Source: a bacterium UBP1_UBA4771 (GTDB lineage Bacteria > Krumholzibacteriota > Krumholzibacteriia > Krumholzibacteriales > Krumholzibacteriaceae). Taken from it: 8,090 bases of DNA. This document shows, one piece after another, positions 1 through 6,369 of this stretch. The DNA is taken from positions 1,986-10,075 of the forward strand of contig DHHN01000117.1 in NCBI GenBank assembly GCA_002403295.1. Direction: 5' to 3'. Numbering within the stretch: the stretch's first letter is position 1; every line of letters begins with the position of its first letter. The notes beneath the pieces were generated by a model that was not told the DNA's origin, searched no databases, and saw nothing but the letters and a program-made list of their open reading frames with translations. The translations under genes and the position numbers were made by a program.

Positions 1-236
1 CCGGCGTGCGCGCGCACCTCGAACACGTCGCCCCCCGGCTTCGCGGTCCGGACGACGGCGAATTCGGCGCCCGCGCATTCGACGACGGCGGCCGCGGCGG
101 CGTCGAAGACCTGCGGCGCGGGGGCGCCGGACAGGATGAGGTCGCTCACCGCCGCCAGACGGACGAGCACCGGATCCGGCGGCACGGCGGCCGCTTCGCG
201 TGCGGCGCGCGGCTTTATCTTGAGAGCCCCGAACAC
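1..236 (-). CDS. Probable GAF-domain signalling protein, 3' part outside window
   Basis: Open minus-strand frame of 78 codons, cut by the left edge. It is the last visible gene of the signalling operon. I chose the GTG at 234-236 because a strong GGAGGAG ribosome binding site (244-250) lies 7 nt upstream. It starts 16 nt after the stop of the kinase/HD-GYP gene. The protein begins MFGALKIKPR. A helix follows (about residues 23-52, around VLVRLAAVSDLIL), then a strand-like AEFAVVRT and VFEVRAHA. This helix-strand-strand order with small hydrophobic residues resembles the start of a GAF domain. Too little is visible to name the output domain; a sensor kinase or a GGDEF protein would fit the operon. 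The gene call is firm. The GAF assignment is inference from a short fragment. Confidence 0.72.
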   Translation of the reverse strand, partial: MFGALKIKPRAAREAAAVPPDPVLVRLAAVSDLILSGAPAPQVFDAAAAAVVECAGAEFAVVRTAKPGGDVFEVRAHA

Positions 237-243
237 CGCGTTT

Positions 244-250
244 CTCCTCC
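244..250 (-). promoter_or_regulatory. Ribosome binding site deciding the GTG start
   Basis: The minus strand reads GGAGGAG 7 nt before the GTG at 236-234. It sits in the 16-nt gap after the upstream stop codon (253-255). It supports GTG initiation and translational coupling with the upstream gene. Confidence 0.75.
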
Positions 251-252
251 CC

Positions 253-3243
253 CTAGGGAACCAGGTGGTGCTTGCGGGCCGAGCGGAGCGCCTCGGAAAG
301 CCGCGTATGGGCGTCCACCTCGATACGCCCTTCGTCCATGAGAACCTCGATGAACGCCGAGACGACGCGCGGATCGAACTGCGTGCCCGCGTGGCGGACG
401 AGCTCGTCGACGGCCTCGGCCGGGGAGAGCCGCTCCCGGAACGGCCGATCGCTCGTCATCGACGCGTATGCGTCGAGCACGGCGAGGATCCGCGACCCGA
501 CCGGAATCTGCTCCCCGCGCAACCCCATCGGATACCCCCGCCCGTCGGGCCGCTCGTGGTGGAAGAGAATGCTCTGGCTCACGAGCTCCACGAACTCGAG
601 CGGGCGCAGGATCGCCGCGCCGCGCTGCGGATGCTTGCGGATCTCGTCCACTTCCGCGGCGGAGAGGTCGAGCGTCTTCTTGAGGATATCCTCGCTCACG
701 CACGTCATCCCGACGTCGTGCACGCTCGAAACGTACTGGATCACCCGGACCTCTTTCTCGCTCAGCCGGAGCCGGCGCGCCGTCTGGACCGCCCAGTGAA
801 CGATGTCTGCGTTGGAATCCACGGCCTCGCGCTTGCGGGCGGCGAGAAGGGACCGCAACGACTCGATCGTCTCGGCGAGAAACGCCTGCGGGGCCTCGGC
901 CGTGCGGATGCGTTCGATCGCCTTCGAGAAGCGCTGGCTGAGGCTCACGAGCAATGCGAGGTCGTCCCGGTCGAAGGGCCTGCCCGAGGTCTTGTTGTTC
1001 GCGTTGATGACGCCCACGACGGCGGAACCGATCCGGAGCGGCACGCTCACGAGCGATTTCGTCTCGTACTGCGGATTGTTCGGCGCGCTCTTCAAGGGGC
1101 TCCGCTCGACGTTCTCGACGAGGAGCGGCTCGCCGGTTTCGGCCACCTTGCCGGCGATCCCCGCCCCCAGCAGCACCCGCGTGTGGGATACGATGCGCTC
1201 GTCGAGCCCGTAGGCGACCTTGATGAAGAGCTCCTTCTTCTCCTGATCGAGAAGCATGAGAGAGACGATCTTCGCCGAAAGCATCTCGGCGATCACCTTC
1301 ACGGCGAGCTGGAACATCTCCCGGATCTCCGTGCGCGCCTCCACGGAGTCGAACACGTACCCGAGGAGATCGTTGAAATGGTGCTGCTTCGGCAGCGTGA
1401 AGGTGAAGGTGCTCCCCTGGCCGACGCGGCTCGTCGCGGTGATGTAGCCGCCGTGCTGCTCGACGATGTTTTTCACGATCGCGAGCCCGAGGCCGACCCC
1501 CTCGCCCGCGCCCCGGCGCACCTGGTAGAACTGCTTGAATATCTTCTGCAGATCCTCGTCGGCGATCCCGATACCTTCGTCCGAGACGGAGATCTTGACG
1601 GCCACGGCGTCCTCGACCGCCTCGACGAAGATGCGCGATCCGTGCGGGGAGAACTTGACCGCGTTGCCGATCAGGTTGATGAAGACCTGCTTCACGAGAT
1701 CCTCGTCGCCGTCGATGAGGGGCAGCGAGGACGGCACCTGGGCGACGAGCCGCAGCTTCTTGTCGCGCAGGTACGGCTGCATGGAAGACTCGACGTCGGC
1801 GACGAGCGGCCCGAGCTCGAACAGCGACCGCTTCAGGGTGCGGTTTCCGAATTCGATCTTCGACACGTCGAGCACCTTGTTGATCATGCGGATGAGCCGG
1901 TCCGTCTCGCTCTCGATGATGCCGAGGAATTCGCGCTTCTCCGCGAACGAGGGATCGTCGATGTGGTCGCCGAGCGATTCGACGTAGGCCTTGATCGACG
2001 TGAGCGGCGTCTTGAGCTCGTGCGAGAGGTGCGACAGGTAGCTCATCTTGAGCTTGTTCGCGTCCCGCAGCTCCTCGCCCTCGCGCTCGAGCCGCTCGAT
2101 CCGCGCCGTCATGACCTCGTAGAGGCGGCTCTTCTCGATCGCCATCGCCACCTGCCCGGAGAGGATCGTGAGGAGCCGCGCGTCCTCCGGGGTGAACGGC
2201 TCGTCGGCGTGCTCGCCGGCCATGAGGACGCCGAGCAGATCCCGCCCAGACTGGATGGGAGCGGCGAGGAACGACACGAGGCGCCGATCCGCGACGAGCG
2301 GCGACGCGGCGGCCGGATGCCGTCGCAGGTCGCCGACGATGAGGCCGCCCTCCGCGGCGTAGATCGCCTCGAGGAGCGCGTCGCCGGCGAGCGGCGTTCC
2401 GGGATCGATGCGCGTGCCGCCTCGCTCCCCGAGCTCGACGTGCTCGACGATCTCCCGCTTGTGGTTGAACAGCGCGACCGACACCCACGGCCGCCGCAGG
2501 AGCAGCGTTATCTCCTTGCCGACCATCTTGAGGAGCGTGTCGAGGCTGATGACGGAGTTGATGCCGAGACTGATGTCGTAGAGCCGGGTCAGCTCGAGGA
2601 TGCGCTTGCGCGAGCTCATGAGCCGGTCCTCGGCGCGCCTGATCGAGACGTTGAAGCTGCCGTAGAAATTCGCGAACAGGTAGGTCATGAGGCTCATGAA
2701 TCCGCCGAGCACCAGCAGCGTGCCGACGAGGTAATGCCCGCCCCCGGGGGCCGACGATCCGCCGGGGTACACGTTGAAATGCGGTATCGCGCCGCGGAGC
2801 TCGAGCGCGCCGAGCGCGCCGAGCGATACGATCGTGAACGCGGTGACCGCGAACCCGGCCGCCACCGGCGGCAGCAGGCGCCCCGCGAAGAAGAGCGGAA
2901 TCACGACGAGAAAGAGGAACGGGCTCGCCGCCGAGCCGGTCAGGTAGATGAGGCCGATCGCCGTCACGCAGTCGATGAGGACGGTGCCCCACTCCCATCC
3001 CTCCCGGCGCCGGAGCAGCGCGGCGCCGCTCCGCGAGCGGGCGTTCTCGAGCCCCGCGACGACGAGGTTGAGAAAAGTCGCGCCGAGAAAGACGAGTATC
3101 ACGAGCCCCGTCCGGTAGACGAACCCCGCGATCTCGCGCGCCGCGAACACGATGAAGAAAATCGATATGATCTCGACGGCCCTCACCTGCTGCACGCTCA
3201 GGACCGACTGCGTCCGATCCTCCGCCGTTTCACGCACGCTCAT
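253..3243 (-). CDS. Six-TM GAF-histidine kinase-GAF-HD-GYP fusion protein
   Basis: 996 residues, predicted inner-membrane sensor. Six hydrophobic segments lie at about residues 24-42, 45-64, 87-103, 107-125, 127-147 and 171-193. The TGSAASPF stretch before TM4 recalls the six-TM input domain of PilS-type kinases. A GAF domain follows (about 215-375), then HisKA with phospho-acceptor H408 (SHELKTPL). The ATPase domain has N-box N523/N527, G1 DEGIGI (555-560) and G2 GVGLGLA (582-588). A second GAF spans about 635-780. HD-GYP (about 805-965) has H816, H842-D843, H871-P872, H895-H896-E897, GYP 903-905 and D924. Family knowledge predicts autophosphorylation plus cyclic-di-GMP hydrolysis to pGpG/GMP. 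The usual lysine of HDxGK is M846, so phosphodiesterase strength is uncertain. There is no receiver domain; the neighbouring response regulator is the likely phosphate acceptor. The ATG is preceded by GGGGAG (3248-3253), which overlaps the previous gene's stop codon. Confidence 0.93.
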   Translation of the reverse strand: MSVRETAEDRTQSVLSVQQVRAVEIISIFFIVFAAREIAGFVYRTGLVILVFLGATFLNLVVAGLENARSRSGAALLRRREGWEWGTVLIDCVTAIGLIYLTGSAASPFLFLVVIPLFFAGRLLPPVAAGFAVTAFTIVSLGALGALELRGAIPHFNVYPGGSSAPGGGHYLVGTLLVLGGFMSLMTYLFANFYGSFNVSIRRAEDRLMSSRKRILELTRLYDISLGINSVISLDTLLKMVGKEITLLLRRPWVSVALFNHKREIVEHVELGERGGTRIDPGTPLAGDALLEAIYAAEGGLIVGDLRRHPAAASPLVADRRLVSFLAAPIQSGRDLLGVLMAGEHADEPFTPEDARLLTILSGQVAMAIEKSRLYEVMTARIERLEREGEELRDANKLKMSYLSHLSHELKTPLTSIKAYVESLGDHIDDPSFAEKREFLGIIESETDRLIRMINKVLDVSKIEFGNRTLKRSLFELGPLVADVESSMQPYLRDKKLRLVAQVPSSLPLIDGDEDLVKQVFINLIGNAVKFSPHGSRIFVEAVEDAVAVKISVSDEGIGIADEDLQKIFKQFYQVRRGAGEGVGLGLAIVKNIVEQHGGYITATSRVGQGSTFTFTLPKQHHFNDLLGYVFDSVEARTEIREMFQLAVKVIAEMLSAKIVSLMLLDQEKKELFIKVAYGLDERIVSHTRVLLGAGIAGKVAETGEPLLVENVERSPLKSAPNNPQYETKSLVSVPLRIGSAVVGVINANNKTSGRPFDRDDLALLVSLSQRFSKAIERIRTAEAPQAFLAETIESLRSLLAARKREAVDSNADIVHWAVQTARRLRLSEKEVRVIQYVSSVHDVGMTCVSEDILKKTLDLSAAEVDEIRKHPQRGAAILRPLEFVELVSQSILFHHERPDGRGYPMGLRGEQIPVGSRILAVLDAYASMTSDRPFRERLSPAEAVDELVRHAGTQFDPRVVSAFIEVLMDEGRIEVDAHTRLSEALRSARKHHLVP

Positions 3244-3252
3244 GTCACTCCC

Positions 3253-4074
3253 CTATCCAACGGTGTCGGGTGCGGGGCGGCCGCCGCTCATGACCGGCAC
3301 GACGACGGTCACCGCCGTCCCCTCCCCCAGCTTGCTGCGAACCTTGATTTCTCCGTCGACGACGGCAACGACGCTCTTCACGAGCGCGAGCCCGAGGCCG
3401 AGCCCGGCCTGCGTCTCCCCGCTCTCGATCCGGAAGAACGGCGTGAATATCTCCTCGAGCTTGTCCTCCGGAATGCCGGCTCCCCGGTCCTTCACCGTGA
3501 TGACGAGCCTGGTCCCGCCGCCGGGGCCTCCCGGCGCGAGCGCCGCGGCGATGACGACCGGATCCGCTCCGCCGTGCTTGACGGCGTTCGAAACGAGGTT
3601 CTCGAGCACGATCTCGGCGCACCGCCGCTGCGCGACGACCGGCGGAAAATCCGCCGGCACGTCCACGGCGATCCGGGCGCCATCGCGCTCGAATCTTCCG
3701 CGAACCGCATCCGCGAGCGCCCGGAAATCGAACCGTTCGTAGGATCGCAGGTCGCCGTCCCCATGCTCCGCGCGGAGCATCTCGACGAACGACTCGCCGA
3801 GCTCGCCGAGGCGGGCGAGCGCGCTTCGTATCTTGGCGATGTAGGCCCGGTCGCGGTCGTCGAGGGAGTCGCCGCGGCGCTCCTCGAGGAGATCGAGGTA
3901 TCCGTTGGCCGCGGTGAGCGGCCTTCCGAGCTCGTGCCCGACGATGAGCCGCGCCGAATCGAAGATGCCCCGCTGGCGGGCGACCTCGCGCCGGAGCGCC
4001 GCGAGCTCGGCGCGGGAATCCGCGGCGACGCCGTCGGGCGTGCGTTCCTGCTGCGCTTCGGCCGTATCTCGCAC
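3253..4074 (-). CDS. Soluble sensorless histidine kinase (HisKA-HATPase_c)
   Basis: 273 residues, cytoplasmic, with no membrane segment and no recognisable sensory domain. The first 40 residues are charged and helix-prone, possibly a short coiled coil. The H-box is GHELGRPLTAANGY with H47. The N-box is LENLVSNAVKHG with N159 and N163. G1 is KDRGAGIPED (195-204), the F-box is FTPFFR (210-215) and G2 is AGLGLGLALVK (223-233). All elements needed for autophosphorylation are present. The start is GTG (4072-4074), chosen because GGAGG lies about 8 nt upstream. The stop is 9 nt before the next gene, whose ribosome binding site overlaps it. Lying directly after a response regulator, it is probably that regulator's kinase or phosphatase. 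With no sensor, it presumably needs a partner protein to receive signals; that is inference. Confidence 0.9.
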   Translation of the reverse strand: MRDTAEAQQERTPDGVAADSRAELAALRREVARQRGIFDSARLIVGHELGRPLTAANGYLDLLEERRGDSLDDRDRAYIAKIRSALARLGELGESFVEMLRAEHGDGDLRSYERFDFRALADAVRGRFERDGARIAVDVPADFPPVVAQRRCAEIVLENLVSNAVKHGGADPVVIAAALAPGGPGGGTRLVITVKDRGAGIPEDKLEEIFTPFFRIESGETQAGLGLGLALVKSVVAVVDGEIKVRSKLGEGTAVTVVVPVMSGGRPAPDTVG

Positions 4075-4090
4075 GTTCGTTGCCTCCGCC

Positions 4091-4112
4091 GCCGGTCCCG
4101 CGCGGGACCGGC
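4091..4112. repeat. Perfect 22-bp palindrome between two operon genes
   Basis: A perfect inverted repeat with arms GCCGGTCCCGC and its reverse complement, 8 nt after the stop of the response regulator gene and just before the GGAGG of the kinase gene. In mRNA it would form a very GC-rich hairpin. No T-run follows on the minus strand, so it is not a classic intrinsic terminator. It could tune the ratio of the two proteins, pause polymerase or protect the upstream message, or it could be a protein-binding palindrome in DNA. Confidence 0.8.
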
Positions 4113-4119
4113 GCCGCGA

Positions 4120-5097
4120 TCACGTTTCGATCTTCTGCGCCGGTTCGCCGGTCCGGCGCCGCTCGCGCACGACGACGCTCCCGGAGAGCCCCTTGCCGTA
4201 GCGCTTGAGCTCGGTCGCGATGTCGTTCACCTGCGCGTAATGCTTGAGCTTTCCCTCGTCGTCCATCACGAGGGCGACCGTCAGCGACATGAGGGGCATG
4301 CGCCTGATCTCGCCGAGACGGTTTCGGATCTCCATGTACCCGCGCCGTATATCCGCCTCGTTGAGCAGAATGAGGGAGCCCTTGTCGAACTCGTCGATGA
4401 TATGCCGCGCGATGAACTCGGCGCGCGCCGGCGAGGTGATGGCGACGAAATCGTCCCCGCCGATGTGTCCGACGAAATCGCTCGCGCCGCCGAGCGAGTT
4501 CACCGACTCGGTCACGATATCCGCGAGAAAGAGGATCGCGTCGTCCCCTTTCTGGTAACCGTAGTAGTCGTTGTACGGCTTGAAATTGTCGATGTCGAGA
4601 TAGAGGAACGCGAACGGATCCTTGTTCTCGATGCGCCCCTGGAGCTCCTTCTCGATGGCCCGGTTGCCGGGGAGCCCGGTGAGCGGATTCGACTCCTTCT
4701 GCTTGAGGCTCCACTCGAGCACGTTCCGCACGCGCAGGAGGAGCTCCTCGTTCGAGTAGGGCTTCGTGAGGTAATCGTTCGCCCCGTCCTGGAGCCCCTT
4801 GATCTTGTCGGGAAGCTCGCTTTTGGCGGTCAGCATGATGATCGGAATCTGCGCCGTCTGGAAATTCCTGCGGATCCGCGAGCACGTTTCGAACCCGTCC
4901 ATCTTGGGCATCATGAGATCGAGGAGGATGAGATCGGGCGCCTCGCGCCTGACGAGCTCGAGCGCGATCTCGCCGTTCTCCGCCTCGATGACGCGGTAGG
5001 CGTGCCGCTCGAGCTGGAACTTGAGAATGCGCCGGATGTGATCCTCGTCGTCGACGATGAGAATTTTATAGCCCTGCTTGCCGCCGGACTGTTCCAT
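4120..5097 (-). CDS. Response regulator with REC and variant (GGDDF) GGDEF domain
   Basis: 325 residues, first gene of the signalling operon. The REC domain (about 10-128) has acidic pair D16/D17, phospho-acceptor D60 (LLDLMMP), T90 and K112, so it is a complete receiver. A GGDEF-type domain (about 135-310) has NPLTGLPGN (137-145), DIDNFK (168-173), N176 and G184-D185. Its signature is GGDDF (213-217), not GGDEF or GGEEF. The RxxD inhibitory site is absent: the arginine position is G204. In known diguanylate cyclases this domain makes cyclic-di-GMP from two GTP. Here the conservative E-to-D change and the NPLT variant leave activity open; it may instead bind nucleotide or act as an adaptor. 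I chose the ATG at 5095-5097, which puts KILIVDDE near the N-terminus and has GAGGT (5106-5110) 8 nt upstream. A longer reading from 5304 would add a region unlike any receiver domain. One or both neighbouring kinases are likely partners. Confidence 0.9.
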   Translation of the reverse strand: MEQSGGKQGYKILIVDDEDHIRRILKFQLERHAYRVIEAENGEIALELVRREAPDLILLDLMMPKMDGFETCSRIRRNFQTAQIPIIMLTAKSELPDKIKGLQDGANDYLTKPYSNEELLLRVRNVLEWSLKQKESNPLTGLPGNRAIEKELQGRIENKDPFAFLYLDIDNFKPYNDYYGYQKGDDAILFLADIVTESVNSLGGASDFVGHIGGDDFVAITSPARAEFIARHIIDEFDKGSLILLNEADIRRGYMEIRNRLGEIRRMPLMSLTVALVMDDEGKLKHYAQVNDIATELKRYGKGLSGSVVVRERRRTGEPAQKIET

Positions 5098-5229
5098 TCG
5101 CGTGGACCTCGCAAAGCTGCATATGTTCGTACCCTGCACGGCGAGTCGAGATACGGTAACGCATTGCAACGCAATTGTTATGCCAAGGATGGAGGCTCGG
5201 AAAGCGGAGGCCCGCGGGCGCGGACCGGA

Positions 5230-5244
5230 ACGGTTATTTACCGT
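5230..5244. repeat. Inverted repeat ACGGT-TATTT-ACCGT, possible operator
   Basis: Five-base-pair arms flank an AT-only centre, within the AT-rich part of the gap before the signalling operon. It is the size and shape of a small dimeric-regulator site and overlaps the candidate -10 region. No specific regulator can be named. Confidence 0.35.
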
Positions 5245-5320
5245 GAATTTAACGAATTGCGAAAACGAATGCGGCCGCGCCCGCCCGCGCGCGGAAGAGG
5301 CCATAATGCAACCGTTTTCG

Positions 5321-5348
5321 CAGAAAGAGACCCGGCTCGCGGGGCCGG
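5321..5348 (-). terminator. Possible weak intrinsic terminator after tsaD
   Basis: On the minus strand, 5 nt after the tsaD stop, CCGGC-N7-GCCGG forms a 5-bp GC stem followed by a pyrimidine run TCTCTTTCT. The stem is short and the T-tract is interrupted, so termination would be partial at best. It may allow read-through into the signalling operon. Confidence 0.3.
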
Positions 5349-5353
5349 CGCCG

Positions 5354-6364
5354 CTATGCCCAGCTCGAGAGCGCGCCGCGGGGAAAGGTATTGAGCGAGA
5401 GGCCGTCCGTGCGGCCGGCCGATATGTGGTGCCGCGCGGCGCAGGCGATCATCGCCGCGTTGTCGGTGCAGTACTCGGGGCGGGGCCATGAAACGGGGAC
5501 GTGCCGCGCCTCGAGCGCCTCGCTCATCCGCTCGCGGAGCCGCCCGTTCGCCGCCACCCCTCCGGCGAGGTAGAAATGCCGCACGCGCGCCTCCGAGAGG
5601 GCGAGGACCGATTTCTCGACGAGCATGTCGACGATCGCCTCCTGCGCGGAGGCGGCGACGCCGGACGCGAGCGAGGGGGTGAGCGCGCCGAGCGATTCGA
5701 CGCGCAGACGCACCGCCGTCTTGAGACCCGAAAAGGAGAAATCGTACGTGCCGGTCCCCCGCAGGCTCCGCGGAAAATCGAACGCGTCGCGCGAGCCTTC
5801 CCGCGCCGCCCGCTCGATCGCGGGCCCGCCGGGGAATGGGAGGCCGAGGAGCTTCCCGATCTTGTCGAAGGCCTCGCCCGCGGCGTCGTCCCGCGTGGCG
5901 CCGACGATGCGGTAGCGGCCGATCGCCTCCACGTGCATGAGCTGCGTGTGCCCGCCCGAGACGACGAGCGCGAGCGCCGGGAGATCGAGCGGCCCTTCGA
6001 GCGCGTTCGCGAGGATGTGCCCCTCGATGTGGTGAATGCCGACGAGCGGCACGCCCCCCGCGTAGGAAAGGGCCTTCGCGAACGAGAGCCCGACGAGCAG
6101 CGACCCGGTGAGACCCGGACCGTTCGTGACGCCGATGCCGGCGAGCGAGGCGAGCGCGACGCGGGCCTCCGCCATCACGGTCTCGTAGAGCGGCATGAGG
6201 GTCCGCATGTGCGAGCGCGAGGCGATTTCGGGCACGACCCCGCCGTAGCGCAGGTGCTCGAGCTGGGCGGCCGTGCGGTGAACGACGACGCCGCGCTCGT
6301 CCGAGTATATGGCGCAGGAGGTGTCGTCGCAGGAGGTCTCGATGCCGAGGTAGAGGCGCTCCAT
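5354..6364 (-). CDS. tsaD: tRNA N6-adenosine threonylcarbamoyltransferase TsaD
   Basis: 336 residues, the normal length for TsaD (Kae1/YgjD family). It transfers the threonylcarbamoyl group from threonylcarbamoyl-AMP to A37 of ANN-decoding tRNAs, making t6A, together with TsaB and TsaE; TsaC makes the donor. None of those partners is in the window. Visible landmarks are N-terminal LGIETSCDDTS (6-16), GPGLTGSLLVG (82-92), metal-binding HHIEGH (111-116), SGGHTQL (136-142), GEAFDKIGKLLG (163-174), FSFSGLKTAV (209-218), AGGVAANGRLR (267-277) and CTDNAAMIA (299-307) with metal ligand D301. I chose the ATG at 6362-6364 because it gives the standard MxxLxLGIETSCD start; any longer frame would run into glnB. 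Its likely ribosome binding site GAGGAGG (6378-6384) lies inside the last glnB codons, a rather long 13 nt from the ATG. The 5-nt gap implies co-transcription and coupling with glnB. Confidence 0.97.
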   Translation of the reverse strand: MERLYLGIETSCDDTSCAIYSDERGVVVHRTAAQLEHLRYGGVVPEIASRSHMRTLMPLYETVMAEARVALASLAGIGVTNGPGLTGSLLVGLSFAKALSYAGGVPLVGIHHIEGHILANALEGPLDLPALALVVSGGHTQLMHVEAIGRYRIVGATRDDAAGEAFDKIGKLLGLPFPGGPAIERAAREGSRDAFDFPRSLRGTGTYDFSFSGLKTAVRLRVESLGALTPSLASGVAASAQEAIVDMLVEKSVLALSEARVRHFYLAGGVAANGRLRERMSEALEARHVPVSWPRPEYCTDNAAMIACAARHHISAGRTDGLSLNTFPRGALSSWA

Positions 6365-6369
6365 CGGGG

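Larger units (their letters stand above)
5098..5353. promoter_or_regulatory. Regulatory gap upstream of the signalling operon
   Basis: 256 nt without a credible gene, between the stop of tsaD and the response regulator start. Both flanking genes are on the minus strand, so it should hold the 3' end of the tsaD transcript and the signalling operon's promoter. It has AT-rich patches (about 5155-5185, 5231-5270, 5301-5327) in otherwise GC-rich DNA. One possible minus-strand promoter is TTCGCA, 17 nt, TAAATA within about 5234-5262, but the match is poor. A compact inverted repeat ATTGC-AAC-GCAAT lies at 5163-5175. Direct repeats ACGAATTGCG (5252-5261) and ACGAATGCG (5265-5273) are 13 bp apart. 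No promoter can be called firmly by eye. Confidence 0.5.

Noticed and set aside
215..2998. 927-codon minus-strand frame overlapping the kinase/HD-GYP gene
   Set aside because: Same strand, different frame. Arg/Ala-rich product with no motifs, while the overlapping frame has every kinase and HD-GYP motif.
3245..4885. 546-codon minus-strand frame across the regulator and kinase genes
   Set aside because: Out-of-frame shadow of two genes with clear domains. Low-complexity Arg/Ala/Gly composition.
5098..5304. Upstream in-frame start for the response regulator
   Set aside because: It would add 69 residues with no domain likeness, covering AT-rich promoter-like DNA. The ATG at 5097 has a well-spaced GAGGT and puts the receiver in its normal position.
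136..5394. 1752-codon plus-strand open frame
   Set aside because: It lies exactly codon-on-codon antisense to three well-supported genes and runs through their gaps. Its product is rich in Arg, Glu, Asp and Leu without domains. The absence of stops follows from missing TTA, CTA and TCA codons.
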